Assembly: GCA_022867625.1 (NCBI GenBank)
Contig: JALIFM010000004.1
Coordinates: 124,001-188,000, forward strand
Direction: 5' to 3'
Length of the DNA stretch: 64,000 nt
Origin: Lachnospiraceae bacterium NSJ-143
GTDB lineage: Bacteria > Bacillota > Clostridia > Lachnospirales > Anaerotignaceae
The notes beneath the pieces were generated by a model. It was not told the DNA's origin. It ran no database searches and saw nothing but the letters and a program-made list of their open reading frames with translations. Below are positions 26,510 to 36,668 of this stretch, piece after piece. The position numbers and the translations under genes were made by a program. Position 1 is the first letter of the stretch. Each line of letters starts with the position of its first letter.

Positions 26510-28273
26510 TCAGTTTTTAGATTTCAATATTCTGTTAATGGCAAACCCTGTTCCAAGGAATGCGTAAAATACCGGCATAATCTGTACTGTAGAGTCATTT
26601 ACAAGTCCACTCACCAGAAATCCAAACACAGCCGCAAATATGCCTGCTCCCATGTATTCAATAAACTTCGTATACTCGCTCTTTCTGTATATTTTAAAGC
26701 TTTCCAGCAGGTAAATCACAAACACAGCGATAAGCGCTATAAGGGAAACAACTCCGGTATTAACAGCTGTACCAAGATACATGTTATGAGGCTTATCAAT
26801 CATTATCCTCTGTGAGTCCGTATAGTAGCCAATATTATACCTCCCCGCATAATCGTCCTGAGGAAAATATACAGCAAAAGTATCTGCTCCATGGCCAATC
26901 AGCAGCGTATCCTTAAGCAGAGGCAGTGTCCTTGACCATATATATCCTCTGTATGTGGCAAAAGACTGGCTGTTTTTAAACCCGAAGCTTTCTACTTTAT
27001 CCAGCTTTATTCCCACTCCTGAAGGCGATACAAAATACGCCTCACCTTCCACAAGACCAAACTGCCATGTACGGTTTGCAGTTTTCACAACTATACTGTT
27101 GTAAGAGCTGTCAAGCGTTCCCTGTGAAACCTCCATATAATCAGTAGCCGTTCCAATATCGGTTCCGTCTGGGGCGTATACCCCCGTAAGCTCATTGTTT
27201 TCAGTCTTTATAATGTTTTCGTTGCCGGCAAAGCTGAATATAATATTTGCACCGTCTGTTTTAATATAATCAATGGTAACAAATTTAAGCCCTTCCGGCT
27301 GAGTGTCATCAGCATATACAGTTTTTGTAAGCATTGCAACAGGATTTGCCGATTTAACCTCACCGATTATATTCGGCAGAGACACAGCCGCTGATACTAT
27401 AACCGCTGCCGCTATCAAAGCTATGCTCTTCCACCACTTAACAAGTCTGACGCCAAATACCGCTATTGCCGCAAGCGCCGCTGCCGCAAGCCCAACCATT
27501 CCACCAAGAGACGCCGCATTCCAGAGTGAATACAGCATAAGTGTATCAACTACAGCAAAAGCTATTTTCCATTGCAGCCTGTCGCTTGCTATAACAAGCA
27601 TTGAAGAGACACATATCGGAAATACCATAAAAAATGAGGAATAGTTCTGGTTGCTGAAAAACCACCTTACAGCGTCCGCTCCCATTTTACCGCTCAAATC
27701 CGCAGCCTGCCTGAGTTTAGATGGTATATAAAGCCATTCGGGAAGATTGTTTATGTCTATTCCATACACCTGTAGCGCTCCCCAAATCCCCAGTAAAGCA
27801 CAAGCAGCCATAAAGCAGAAGAATATCACCTTAAAAACGCGCTCATCATTAAGCATGTTCATGGCATAAAACATAATTAGCATGTATCCCACAAGGACAA
27901 ATGTACCCTCATATCTCTCGCTGAACCCTACAAGAGCAATCTGCTTATACTGAGACATAAAATAAGACAAAAATACCATGACACAAAAAATTGCCATAGG
28001 TATATATACCCTATGCCTGAATACCTTTGCCTTACCGGAAAATATCTCCGCCAGCATATAAAGCACACTGACAGCTGTCAGTATTAAAAACACCTTCATT
28101 CTGAAATACGCGTATATATCCCCGTCGTAACCGTTTCCCGTATACCAGAAAAAATTTTCAAGTCCTGTTTTTACAGCACTTCCCCTTATTAAAAAAGGGT
28201 AAATTGTTGTTAAAAATATTACGGCAAGAGCAGGAATAACATAACTGCCCCTGTTTTTGGATTTACTCTCCAA
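26510..28273 (-). CDS. O-antigen ligase/polymerase-like membrane protein
   Basis: Integral membrane protein, 587 residues, about 11-13 helices. The C-terminal part has the Wzy_C/WaaL-type region (YRGYIWSRTLPLLKDTLLIGHGADTF, then DKPHNMYLGTAVNTG), with the arginine and histidine expected for a lipid-linked glycan ligase or polymerase. A hydrophilic segment of about 110 residues (roughly 320-430) sits before it and is longer than in the standard family. The start is TTG 28273, 2 nt after the stop of the sugar transferase gene, suggesting translational coupling. It should act on a glycan made by that transferase. Ligase versus polymerase cannot be decided. Confidence 0.75.
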   Translation of the reverse strand: MESKSKNRGSYVIPALAVIFLTTIYPFLIRGSAVKTGLENFFWYTGNGYDGDIYAYFRMKVFLILTAVSVLYMLAEIFSGKAKVFRHRVYIPMAIFCVMVFLSYFMSQYKQIALVGFSERYEGTFVLVGYMLIMFYAMNMLNDERVFKVIFFCFMAACALLGIWGALQVYGIDINNLPEWLYIPSKLRQAADLSGKMGADAVRWFFSNQNYSSFFMVFPICVSSMLVIASDRLQWKIAFAVVDTLMLYSLWNAASLGGMVGLAAAALAAIAVFGVRLVKWWKSIALIAAAVIVSAAVSLPNIIGEVKSANPVAMLTKTVYADDTQPEGLKFVTIDYIKTDGANIIFSFAGNENIIKTENNELTGVYAPDGTDIGTATDYMEVSQGTLDSSYNSIVVKTANRTWQFGLVEGEAYFVSPSGVGIKLDKVESFGFKNSQSFATYRGYIWSRTLPLLKDTLLIGHGADTFAVYFPQDDYAGRYNIGYYTDSQRIMIDKPHNMYLGTAVNTGVVSLIALIAVFVIYLLESFKIYRKSEYTKFIEYMGAGIFAAVFGFLVSGLVNDSTVQIMPVFYAFLGTGFAINRILKSKN

Positions 28274-28275
28274 TG

Positions 28276-29652
28276 CTACACACGCCCCTTTTTCTTCCTT
28301 TGAGCCGTCACTTCCTTTTTGCCGACTCCCTGAGTACTTTCAGGTATAAACAAAACCTTAATTGTCATCATTATAAGCCTTATATCAAGCAGAAACGAAT
28401 ATCCGGCAATATACATAAGGTCCCACATGAGCTTATCATACGGGTCGGTATTGTACCTTCCAAGCACCTGGGCGTAACCGGTTATGCCGGCCTTCATTTT
28501 AAGCCTGTATTTGAACTCAGGTATATATTTTTCATACTGAGCCGCTATCTCAGGCCTTTCAGGCCTCGGTCCTACTATAGACATGTCTCCCTTTATGACA
28601 TTAAATATCTGAGGAAGCTCATCCAAGCGTATTTTCCTTATCAGCCTTCCAACAGGCGTTATCCTGCTGTCATTCTGCTTTGCAAGCCTTGCCACACCGT
28701 CATTTTCAGCGTTAACAACCATGCTTCTGAATTTATATACATAAAATTCTCTTCGGCCTATTGTAAGGCGTTTCTGCTTATAAAAAACAGGTCCTCTATC
28801 ATAAACCTTTATAGCTATGGCTGTAATAAGCATAAACGGCCATAAAACAGCCAGAGCCGCAAAAGATACTGCCAAATCAAAGAGCCTTTTCGAGAATTCG
28901 TCAATAAGCGAAAGCTCACCTTTATTGCATACAAGCACCGGCATATCCATAAGGTTAAGTGCATATGAATTTTTCAGCACTATTTCAGAAACATCCGGTA
29001 TAACAAAAACCGGCATAGACCTGTCAAAGCAGAAGTCGATAATCTTTTTTTTCATCTCACTGTCCACATCAGCGATTATGACACCGTCTGATATATCCAG
29101 ATTATCAAGGATATATGAAATTCCGTTTTTTATTCCAAGCTGTTTAGTTATATGGAACTTGTAATCATAATAATTCATTTTTTTGATAAGCTCATCTGAA
29201 AGGTCTGTTTCGCAGATAACTGTCATATTGCGCACAATATTGCGTTTTCTGAATCTCTTATTGCACCATACCGACCAGAAAAAAATAAAGAATGTGTCTA
29301 TAAAGCACATTATAATTATAGGCTTAATCTCAATAAAACGCCTGTCTATAAGACATGTCTGAAAATAAGTAAATGCGTTTACCATTATCATTGACAGGAA
29401 CTGTGAATACATAATTTCAGAAATTCTGTAATAGCCTATCTTATGACCGCCATATAACCCTGTCAAAAAAAGGTATAGGACACCGTACATACCAAACATA
29501 AGGGCAGTACCCTTTTTGTAAAGGAATCCAGCCCTCAAATTATATCTGTAAAAGCAAAACCATATAATAGCAAAAATCAGAGTCATTCCCGCTACATTCA
29601 GTAATATCTCCCAAATAAGTATAAACTTATTCTTTCTCCTCTTATCACTCAC
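28276..29652 (-). CDS. Undecaprenyl-phosphate sugar phosphotransferase (bacterial sugar transferase family)
   Basis: Predicted initiating enzyme of a surface glycan pathway, moving a sugar-1-phosphate to undecaprenyl phosphate, 458 residues. Four N-terminal membrane helices lie in about 1-130. A Rossmann-like middle region spans about 140-245. The C-terminal catalytic domain (about 250-440) has KRLFDLAVSF, YKQKRLTIGRREFYVYKFRSM, LRLDELPQ-like IRLDELPQIFNVIKGDMSIVGPRPERPEI and AGITGYAQVLGR. GTG 29652 follows GGAGG by 10 nt. It forms a two-gene unit with the ligase-like gene. Sugar specificity is unknown. Confidence 0.9.
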   Translation of the reverse strand: MSDKRRKNKFILIWEILLNVAGMTLIFAIIWFCFYRYNLRAGFLYKKGTALMFGMYGVLYLFLTGLYGGHKIGYYRISEIMYSQFLSMIMVNAFTYFQTCLIDRRFIEIKPIIIMCFIDTFFIFFWSVWCNKRFRKRNIVRNMTVICETDLSDELIKKMNYYDYKFHITKQLGIKNGISYILDNLDISDGVIIADVDSEMKKKIIDFCFDRSMPVFVIPDVSEIVLKNSYALNLMDMPVLVCNKGELSLIDEFSKRLFDLAVSFAALAVLWPFMLITAIAIKVYDRGPVFYKQKRLTIGRREFYVYKFRSMVVNAENDGVARLAKQNDSRITPVGRLIRKIRLDELPQIFNVIKGDMSIVGPRPERPEIAAQYEKYIPEFKYRLKMKAGITGYAQVLGRYNTDPYDKLMWDLMYIAGYSFLLDIRLIMMTIKVLFIPESTQGVGKKEVTAQRKKKGRV

Positions 29653-29728
29653 AACAGCTTATCCTCCGCCTGTCTTATTCGCATTTTATGCCATAAAAAC
29701 GGCTAAAACACCAATAACATTGTTTTTA

Positions 29729-29757
29729 ATTTTAACACTAAAATTAACTGTTGTAAA
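29729..29757 (-). promoter_or_regulatory. Predicted promoter of the glycan gene pair
   Basis: Minus strand: TTTACA (29757-29752), 17 nt, TAAAAT (29734-29729). Confidence 0.5.
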
Positions 29758-29804
29758 CCGACAAGGGAGCAAAATAAAATTGAAATAATACTAAATACTG
29801 TAAA

Positions 29805-29840
29805 ACATAAAAGGCATATCCTCATAAATAAGGATATGCC
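29805..29840 (-). terminator. Terminator after the stalk/PepSY protein gene
   Basis: A perfect 10-bp stem GGCATATCCT/AGGATATGCC (29813-29822 with 29831-29840) is followed on the minus strand by TTTTATGTTTT. Confidence 0.85.
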
Positions 29841-29846
29841 GAGTTT

Positions 29847-31112
29847 TTAGTCGTCCTTTTCCTTGCTGTAATCCGATATCTTCCCTGTGTAAAGGTCGAC
29901 ATCAGCCTCGTACTCATAAGCGCCGTGCTTAAACTCAACCTCATACTTTCTGTCATCCCTGTCAAGTTTTGCTTTGGCTTCCTTAACACTGCTGCTGTTT
30001 ACACCAGCGTATTTCAGTACAGCGCTTAAGGCCTCCTCAGATGTAATTTCCTTATATCCGTGATGCCTGTCATACCCATGGTCATGCTCATTGTGCCATT
30101 TGTCCCAGTCATAGCTTTCCTTTGAGTATTCAATCACCTTACCTGTATATGCGTCCACCTCGTACTCATATTTTGAGCTGTTGTAGTAAAACTCAATCTC
30201 ATATTTATCATTGTCAAGCCATGAATACAAATACTCAACATCTGCGCTTTTTAATCCGGCATGGCTTAAAACCGCCTGCTTTGCCCTTTCCGGACTTATT
30301 TTGTCATCGCCTTCTGTTTTATAGTCATAATACTCCTTACCACTTGAAATAATCTTTCCTGTTTCTGCGTTTATATCATACTCATATTTCCAATCCTTGT
30401 ACACAAAATCTATCTCATAAATTTTTGTGTCCTTGTCATAATCTGTTTTTGTCTTTGTAAATTCAACATCAGCTAACTTCAAATCAGCATCGGCCACAGC
30501 CTTTTTCTTGGCTTCCTCCAGACCTATGTCTTTGCTGTTTTTATCAGGACCAAATGTATCTGCGTCAGTCACTGTACTTTCCTCGCTGTTAAGCGTTATT
30601 ATCTTGTCGTCGCCGTCCCAGCCGACCTTACTGCCCATTATTTCACCCACAGCCCTTAAAGGAAGGTATGTTGAACCGTTATAAAGCAGAGGATATACCC
30701 TTTTGCCGTTGGCGTCTTTAAAATTAACCTCATCACCTTCAATAATTATTGTAAAATCACGTCTTTCCTGTACATCGACATCTTTAATTTTTGCTGTTGA
30801 CGATTTTGATGTATTCTTGTAAGAATCCCTTTTTCCGCTGAGGGTTATTGTCTTTGTATCCTCGTCCCAATTCACGTTTTTCCCAATTATTTCACCTATC
30901 GACCTGAGCGGAAGATACGTTGAGTCATTGTATAAAATAGGATATATATACTCCCCGTCCGCACTCTTAAAATAGCTTATCTCATCATCAATTTTTATTG
31001 TAAAGTCAGGTCTCAGCTGTGCCTCCCGGTTAATAATATCAGCCGCATTTGAAATTACCGTGCCTGAAAAAACCATTGCGGTAACTACCGCCGCGCATAA
31101 TAATTTTTTCAT
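29847..31112 (-). CDS. Secreted protein with two copper-amine-oxidase-like stalk domains and three PepSY-type repeats
   Basis: Exported protein, 421 residues, with a signal peptide ending near SNA-AD (about residue 24). Two stalk domains (about 30-95 and 115-175) share YPILYNDSTYLPLRSIGEIIG-type segments and end in VNWDEDTKTITL-type strands. Despite the family name these carry no oxidase activity. Three C-terminal repeats (about 200-265, 275-335, 350-421) share YEIDF/YEIEF/YEVEF, then YEYDIN/YEYEVD, then TGKI, typical of PepSY. ATG 31112 follows AGGGGG. The arrangement suggests a cell-surface protease inhibitor or scaffold; function unknown. Confidence 0.8.
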   Translation of the reverse strand: MKKLLCAAVVTAMVFSGTVISNAADIINREAQLRPDFTIKIDDEISYFKSADGEYIYPILYNDSTYLPLRSIGEIIGKNVNWDEDTKTITLSGKRDSYKNTSKSSTAKIKDVDVQERRDFTIIIEGDEVNFKDANGKRVYPLLYNGSTYLPLRAVGEIMGSKVGWDGDDKIITLNSEESTVTDADTFGPDKNSKDIGLEEAKKKAVADADLKLADVEFTKTKTDYDKDTKIYEIDFVYKDWKYEYDINAETGKIISSGKEYYDYKTEGDDKISPERAKQAVLSHAGLKSADVEYLYSWLDNDKYEIEFYYNSSKYEYEVDAYTGKVIEYSKESYDWDKWHNEHDHGYDRHHGYKEITSEEALSAVLKYAGVNSSSVKEAKAKLDRDDRKYEVEFKHGAYEYEADVDLYTGKISDYSKEKDD

Positions 31113-31164
31113 ACATATTCCCCCTGTCATTTAGCTTTATAAACTTATCTGTTCTGTATTAAAT

Positions 31165-31193
31165 ATTATACAATAAAAGCACAGCATTTTAAA
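31165..31193 (-). promoter_or_regulatory. Possible promoter of the stalk/PepSY gene
   Basis: Minus strand: TTTAAA (31193-31188), 17 nt, TATAAT (31170-31165). The -35 is weak. Confidence 0.4.
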
Positions 31194-31251
31194 TATCTCA
31201 ATTATTAAGCTTTGCTTACTATTGTCTTACAATTTTTACAGATTTATGAAG

Positions 31252-31279
31252 GCGAAAAAGCCACGCCTTACGGCATGGC
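31252..31279 (-). terminator. Terminator after ddh
   Basis: GCCACGCC/GGCATGGC (31260-31267 with 31272-31279, one mismatch), extended by flanking A/T pairs, is followed on the minus strand by T5. Confidence 0.8.
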
Positions 31280-31293
31280 TTTTCTACAGTCAA

Positions 31294-32280
31294 TTATAAC
31301 AGGTGCGCTCTTATTTCATCTCCGCTCAAAGGGGAAAGGTATGCAGGTGCGATATCAAATACAGTTTTACAGCCGCTGTTACCCTCTTTATTCAAACGAT
31401 AAGCAGCTCTGGCGTATGCTACCAGTACAGATGATGTAAACTCCGGATTGGAATCAAGTTTAAGGCTGTACTCAATTATATGTTTGTGGCAGCCGTTTTC
31501 ACCGGTTTTTCCGCTTCTTATTACAAATCCACCATGAGGTATACCTGAATGGTCACGTTTCATTTCTTCCATTGTTATAAAGTGTACCGTTGTGTCATAG
31601 TCAGAAAAATAATTAGGCATTTCCTTTATTTCTTTTTCAATTCTGCCTGTATCAGCACCTTCCTCAGCTACAACAAAACACTCCCTTGTATGCTTTTGTC
31701 TTGTCGTAAGCTCAGGGTTCTCTCCTTTTCTCACAGCGTCCAATGCTTCCTGCACAGGAACCGTATACTGCCTTGCATCCAAAACGCCATCTATTCTCCT
31801 TACAGCATCTGAATGGCCCTGACTTACACCCTTGCCCCAAAAAGTATAATCTTTTCCTTCCGGAAGTATGCAGTTGGCGTAAAGCCTGTTTAAAGAAAAC
31901 ATTCCCGGGTCCCAGCCAACAGATATAATGCTGACCTTTCCGCCTTTTTTCGATGACTTGTCAACATTTTTAAAATGCTCTGGTATTTTGGCATGTGTGT
32001 CAAAACTGTCAATGACATTGAAATATTCAGCGTATTTAGGAGTCTGAACCGGAAGGTCTGTAGCACTTCCGCCGCAGATTATCATAACATCTATATCATT
32101 TTTCATTTTTTCCGCATCATCTATATGACATACTTTTGCCGAAGCCGTATTTATCTTCAAATCCTGAGGATTTCTTCTTGTAAAAACAGCCTTCAGTTCC
32201 ATATCGCTATTCTGTTTTACAGCGCTTTCCACACCTTTTCCAAGGTTTCCGTAACCTAAAATTCCTATTCTTATGCTCAT
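31294..32280 (-). CDS. ddh: meso-Diaminopimelate D-dehydrogenase
   Basis: NADPH-dependent one-step formation of meso-diaminopimelate from tetrahydrodipicolinate, for lysine and peptidoglycan synthesis. It has 328 residues, the usual size. The Rossmann motif is IGILGYGNLGKGVE. CGGSATDLP, the SVGWDPGMFSLNR block, GKGVSQGHSDAVRRI and HKHIIEYSLKLDSNPEFTSSVL match the family. ATG 32280 follows AAAGGTGG by 7 nt. The open frame upstream of it is spurious. It is monocistronic between two terminators. Confidence 0.95.
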   Translation of the reverse strand: MSIRIGILGYGNLGKGVESAVKQNSDMELKAVFTRRNPQDLKINTASAKVCHIDDAEKMKNDIDVMIICGGSATDLPVQTPKYAEYFNVIDSFDTHAKIPEHFKNVDKSSKKGGKVSIISVGWDPGMFSLNRLYANCILPEGKDYTFWGKGVSQGHSDAVRRIDGVLDARQYTVPVQEALDAVRKGENPELTTRQKHTRECFVVAEEGADTGRIEKEIKEMPNYFSDYDTTVHFITMEEMKRDHSGIPHGGFVIRSGKTGENGCHKHIIEYSLKLDSNPEFTSSVLVAYARAAYRLNKEGNSGCKTVFDIAPAYLSPLSGDEIRAHLL

Positions 32281-32343
32281 CTTAATTCCACCTTTACAAA
32301 TAAAAATAATATCATATAAATAAGCTTTTAAAAATTTTGAATA

Positions 32344-32372
32344 AGTATACCATAAATTTTTACCCAAAACAA
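32344..32372 (-). promoter_or_regulatory. Predicted promoter of ddh
   Basis: Minus strand: TTGTTT (32372-32367), 17 nt, TATACT (32349-32344), with an extended TGG before the -10. Confidence 0.6.
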
Positions 32373-32411
32373 TAACTAATGAATACATACAATATTGCCA
32401 AGGATTAAAGA

Positions 32412-32445
32412 TTAAAAAACGCCCGCTTAATCTTATAGCGGGCGT
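32412..32445 (-). terminator. Terminator of the V-ATPase operon
   Basis: ACGCCCGCT/AGCGGGCGT (32419-32427 with 32437-32445) is followed on the minus strand by T6. Confidence 0.9.
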
Positions 32446-32480
32446 ACTTTAATAATATAATTCTGACCTGACTGTAATTG

Positions 32481-33158
32481 TTATGCTCCCATAACCTCTT
32501 CGTCACGTTTGCGTCTTTCCTCAATAGCTTTTTTCGCTATCATATCCTTCACTTTCATAAGTCTTGTTGTGGCAGCTCTTTCATTTTCGTCAAGCTTCTG
32601 CACAATAAACTTTATCGTCTCCTGATAGTTAGGAATCATAACATTTTCCAGAGCGTTTACACGCCTTCTTGTTCTCTCAATCTCCTGAGCCATAAGCTGA
32701 GCGCTCTTTTCACTCTGAGCAAGCCTGAGCAGAGGCTCCATTGCCTCAGAAAAAGCCTCCATTGACAGGTCAAGCTCACCTGATGTAAACGCAAGCCCAT
32801 ATGGATAAATATCCTCATGGTTGTTGGCCGATTTAAAATCAAACTCAGGCACATTTACACTCATTATATTCCTCTTGGACACATCAACAGCAATTTTCTG
32901 CTTTGGCATCATAAGGGCCTCTCCAAGAAATTCCTCACTCATTACAGCTCTTGCTATAATAAAACTTTTATATGCCTTTTCAAGAGCGGCCTCAGCTTCT
33001 TCTCTGAGCTTTTTATTTTCTTTTACAATCTCAAGAAACTGCTTCATAAGCTCGTCGAGCTTATCCTTAAGGAGTTTATGGCCTCTGGTAGCTGTTTTGA
33101 GCTGTCTTTTAAGGCGTGTCATTTCCATACGTGTTGGATTAACATTTAATTTAGCCAC
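32481..33158 (-). CDS. ntpD: V-type ATPase subunit D (central stalk)
   Basis: Rotor shaft subunit linking A3B3 to the membrane ring, 225 residues, largely coiled coil. The N-terminus [20 protein letters not shown] and the [18 protein letters not shown] block are diagnostic. GTG 33158 is preferred because AAGGAG lies 8 nt upstream and the protein then begins like its relatives. GTG 33167, which overlaps the ntpB stop, abuts that site. It is the last gene of the operon. Confidence 0.95.
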   Translation of the reverse strand: MAKLNVNPTRMEMTRLKRQLKTATRGHKLLKDKLDELMKQFLEIVKENKKLREEAEAALEKAYKSFIIARAVMSEEFLGEALMMPKQKIAVDVSKRNIMSVNVPEFDFKSANNHEDIYPYGLAFTSGELDLSMEAFSEAMEPLLRLAQSEKSAQLMAQEIERTRRRVNALENVMIPNYQETIKFIVQKLDENERAATTRLMKVKDMIAKKAIEERRKRDEEVMGA

Positions 33159-33163
33159 ACCTA

Positions 33164-34537
33164 TCACTCCTTAGGCATATATTTTTCAAGGTATTCGTCA
33201 CGAATACGTTTAAGCTCACTCTTAGGAAGAATAGATAAAAGCTTCCAGCCAATCTCAAGCGTCTGCTCAATAGTTCTGTCTGTCCTGAAGCCCTGAGATA
33301 CATATTCCTTCTCAAACTCATCTGCGAATTTAGCGTAAAGAAGGTCAATATCAGAAAGCGCCGACTCACCAAGTATAGCCATAAGCTCTTTTGCGTCCTT
33401 ACCTCTTGAGTAAGCCGCATACAGCTGGTTCATCGTATCAGCATGGTCCTCACGTGTTTTGCCTTTACCTATACCTTTATCCTTAAGACGGCTCAGTGAC
33501 GGAAGAACGTCTACCGGTGGCTGGAGTCCCTTTTTATAAAGCTCACGGCTCAGTATTATCTGTCCCTCAGTTATATAGCCTGTAAGGTCAGGTATAGGGT
33601 GAGTCTTGTCATCTTCAGGCATTGTAAGTATAGGAATCATTGTAATGGAACCTTCAATGCCCCTCTTCTTTCCTGCCCTTTCATACATTGTAGCAAGGTC
33701 AGTGTAGAGATATCCAGGGTATCCTCTACGTCCAGGAACCTCTTTTTTAGCCGCTGATACCTCACGGAGCGCCTCCGCGTAGTTTGTGATATCGGTTATA
33801 ATTACAAGAACGTGCATGTTCTGCTCAAATGCAAGGTACTCGGCTGTGGTAAGCGCCATTTTTGGTGTACATATACGCTCAACAGCAGGGTCGTTTGCAA
33901 GGTTAACAAATACTACTGAACGGTCAATAGCTCCTGTTTCCTTAAAGTCATTAATAAAGAACTCAGCATCCTCAAATGTTATGCCGACAGCGGCAAATAC
34001 TATCGCGAATTTTGAATCTGTACCCCTAACCTTAGCCTGACGGGCAATCTGTACCGCAAGCTGGGCGTGAGGAAGTCCTGCCGCTGAGAATATAGGAAGC
34101 TTCTGTCCTCTGACAAGAGTGTTAAGACCGTCTATAGCTGATACTCCGGTCTGAATAAACTCCGAAGGATAGTCACGGGCCGCCGGATTGATAGGTGCGC
34201 CGTTAATATCCAGACGTTTTTCAGGTATTATATCAGGGCCGCCGTCTATAGGCTTGCCCATGCCGTCAAAAACACGACCGAGAATGTCAGGGGAAACGCC
34301 AAAATCAAGGCTTTTTCCAAGGAAACGCACCTTTGAGTCCGACATATTGATACCTGTTGAGCTCTCAAAAAGCTGTACAAGAGCAGTATCTCCATTTACC
34401 TCAAGAACCCTGCATCTTCTGACCTCGCCGTTAACAAGCTCTATCTCTCCAAGCTCATCATATTTTACACCCTCAACACCGCTTACCAGCATAAGGGGGC
34501 CTGCGATTTCCTGAATGGATCTGTATTCTTTTATCAT
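33164..34537 (-). CDS. ntpB: V-type ATPase subunit B (regulatory nucleotide-binding)
   Basis: Non-catalytic subunit of the A3B3 head, 457 residues. [58 protein letters not shown] and [24 protein letters not shown] are family blocks. There is no complete GxxxxGKT P-loop, as expected for B. Its ATG overlaps the ntpA stop by 4 nt (ATGA), so the two are translationally coupled. Confidence 0.98.
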   Translation of the reverse strand: MIKEYRSIQEIAGPLMLVSGVEGVKYDELGEIELVNGEVRRCRVLEVNGDTALVQLFESSTGINMSDSKVRFLGKSLDFGVSPDILGRVFDGMGKPIDGGPDIIPEKRLDINGAPINPAARDYPSEFIQTGVSAIDGLNTLVRGQKLPIFSAAGLPHAQLAVQIARQAKVRGTDSKFAIVFAAVGITFEDAEFFINDFKETGAIDRSVVFVNLANDPAVERICTPKMALTTAEYLAFEQNMHVLVIITDITNYAEALREVSAAKKEVPGRRGYPGYLYTDLATMYERAGKKRGIEGSITMIPILTMPEDDKTHPIPDLTGYITEGQIILSRELYKKGLQPPVDVLPSLSRLKDKGIGKGKTREDHADTMNQLYAAYSRGKDAKELMAILGESALSDIDLLYAKFADEFEKEYVSQGFRTDRTIEQTLEIGWKLLSILPKSELKRIRDEYLEKYMPKE

Positions 34538-36312
34538 TCTTCCTCAGCCTCCTTTGCTATAAGGTCAGAAAGCTCTGTTGCTATTTCTTTTTCTATAGTA
34601 TCAAATTCTCTGTCAACATCGGCCTCCTCAGTATATTTGGCACGTCCGATTCTCTCAATGACAGGAAGTCTTGATATTTTGTTTATTGAAACCTTCTCTT
34701 TTACAGCCTTCATGCCCTCCTCATAGAATTTCAATATAAGTGAAAGCATTCTGTACTGTTTATGAAGCGAAGTATACGTATCAATTTCATGGAAAGAGTT
34801 CTGGTGAAGGAAGTCCTCACGTATAGAACGTGTAACCTCAAGTATAAGTCTGTCGCTGTGTGACAGAGCGTCAACACCTACAAGCTGTACAATTTCCTGA
34901 AGCTCAGCTTCCTCCTGAAGAAGCCTCATAGCCGTAGCCCTGTGCTCAGCAAAGTCCTCCTCAACATTTTTGTCAGCCCACCTGTCAACCTTATCCTGAT
35001 AAAGCGAATAGCTTGTAAGCCAGTTAATGGCCGGGAAGTGACGCTTATACGCAAGGTTTGAGTCAAGCCCCCAGAATACCTTAACTATACGCAAAGTTGC
35101 CTGACTGACCGGCTCCGATGTATCACCGCCAGGAGGCGAAACGGCTCCTATAGCTGTAAGTGAGCCCTGCCTGTCATTGTCGCTTCCAAGGCAGTTTACC
35201 ATTCCGGCCCTCTCATAGAACTGTGCAAGACGGCTTCCAAGGTAAGCAGGATAGCCCTCCTCGCCAGGCATTTCCTCAAGACGTCCGCTCATCTCACGGA
35301 GTGCCTCTGCCCAGCGTGATGTAGAGTCTGCCATAAGTGCAACACTGTATCCCATATCACGGAAAAATTCCGCAATAGTTATTCCTGTGTAGATTGAAGC
35401 CTCACGGGCCGCAACAGGCATGTCAGATGTGTTGGCGATAAGTACCGTCCTCTGCATGAGGCTCTCGCCTGTACGCGGGTCCTTAAGCTCCGGGAACTCA
35501 AGAAGAACATCAGTCATCTCATTTCCACGCTCGCCGCAGCCTATATATACAACTATATCAGCATCTGCCCATTTAGCCAGCTGATGCTGTGTAACTGTTT
35601 TTCCGCTGCCGAAAGGCCCCGGTATAGCAGCAACTCCGCCCTTTGTAATAGGAAAGAACGTGTCAATAACCCTCTGACCTGTTATAAGCAGTGAATCAGG
35701 GCTCTGTTTTGATTTGTAAGGGCGCTCCTTACGAACAGGCCATTTCTGCATCATAGGAACAGTCACGTCAACACCCTTTTCGTTGGTAACAACGCATACT
35801 TCTTCCTCAACAGTAAATTCGCCTTCTTTTATATCCTTTATTGTTCCGCTGAGCTTAGGAGGTATCATAATACGGCACTCAACAACCGCTGTTTCCTGAA
35901 CAACACCTATAATATCTCCGCCCTGTACCTTGTCGCCCTTTTTTACTACAGGTTTGAAATACCATTTTTTCTCTCTGTCAAGAGATGCCACCTCAACGCC
36001 CCTGTGTATGTTTGCTCCGCTTGCCGCATAGAGCTTTTCAAGAGGCCTTTGTATACCGTCGTATATTGTGGATATAAGCCCCGGCCCAAGCTCAACGCTC
36101 ATAGGGCGTCCGGTTGAAACAACTTCCTCTCCAGGTCCAAGTCCGCTTGTTTCTTCGTATACCTGAATAGAGGCCTTATCACCGTGCATTTCTATTATCT
36201 CACCTATAAGGTGCTTATCAGAAACCCTGACAACGTCGAACATATTGGCATCTCTCATGCCTTCAGCTACAACCAGTGGTCCTGACACCTTAACAATCGT
36301 GCCTGTACTCAT
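34534..36312 (-). CDS. ntpA: V-type ATPase catalytic subunit A
   Basis: ATP-hydrolysing subunit, 592 residues. The P-loop is [45 protein letters not shown] and the bulge domain between about 110 and 210 identify the A subunit. It is 35 bp after the subunit F gene and overlaps ntpB by 4 nt. It would drive ion pumping, or ATP synthesis if the gradient allows. Confidence 0.98.
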   Translation of the reverse strand: MSTGTIVKVSGPLVVAEGMRDANMFDVVRVSDKHLIGEIIEMHGDKASIQVYEETSGLGPGEEVVSTGRPMSVELGPGLISTIYDGIQRPLEKLYAASGANIHRGVEVASLDREKKWYFKPVVKKGDKVQGGDIIGVVQETAVVECRIMIPPKLSGTIKDIKEGEFTVEEEVCVVTNEKGVDVTVPMMQKWPVRKERPYKSKQSPDSLLITGQRVIDTFFPITKGGVAAIPGPFGSGKTVTQHQLAKWADADIVVYIGCGERGNEMTDVLLEFPELKDPRTGESLMQRTVLIANTSDMPVAAREASIYTGITIAEFFRDMGYSVALMADSTSRWAEALREMSGRLEEMPGEEGYPAYLGSRLAQFYERAGMVNCLGSDNDRQGSLTAIGAVSPPGGDTSEPVSQATLRIVKVFWGLDSNLAYKRHFPAINWLTSYSLYQDKVDRWADKNVEEDFAEHRATAMRLLQEEAELQEIVQLVGVDALSHSDRLILEVTRSIREDFLHQNSFHEIDTYTSLHKQYRMLSLILKFYEEGMKAVKEKVSINKISRLPVIERIGRAKYTEEADVDREFDTIEKEIATELSDLIAKEAEEE

Positions 36313-36347
36313 TTTTTATCACCACTCGATTCTCAAATTTAGGTTTA

Positions 36348-36668
36348 TTAATCCTCACCGAACAAAACATCCGCACCTATAGCGCGTTTTGCCGATTCCC
36401 TTATCTCATTCATACCAAGACCCATACTGCCGGTAATTCCAGGTATAACAATAATGGCCGGAAGCTCATTATCCTTATACTTGTCGATTGCGTCTTTGCC
36501 TTTAAGAGAGCACTGTTCCGTAATGTAAATTATGGCGTACCCCTCGTCGACCAGCCTATGTATGGTCTTTTTTATTTCGTCGGCCTCATACACAGGGAAT
36601 ATATCAATGCCAAGGGCTGTAAAGCCCATAACCGAGTCCTTATCCCCCATTACCGCTACCTTATACAT
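36348..36668 (-). CDS. ntpG: V-type ATPase subunit F (NtpG)
   Basis: Small rotor-associated subunit, 106 residues, Rossmann-like. MYKVAVMGDKDSVMGFTALGIDIFPV and ITEQCS fit the family. ATG 36668 is 6 nt after GAGGG; an in-frame ATG at 36674 abuts that site. Either start overlaps the subunit C gene end. Confidence 0.94.
   Translation of the reverse strand: MYKVAVMGDKDSVMGFTALGIDIFPVYEADEIKKTIHRLVDEGYAIIYITEQCSLKGKDAIDKYKDNELPAIIVIPGITGSMGLGMNEIRESAKRAIGADVLFGED

Noticed and set aside
28273-28845. 190-codon plus-strand open frame opposite the sugar transferase
   Set aside because: Antisense to the conserved catalytic domain; no ribosome binding site.
32281-32388. 36-codon extension of ddh
   Set aside because: It covers the predicted ddh promoter, and AAAGGTGG lies right before ATG 32280.
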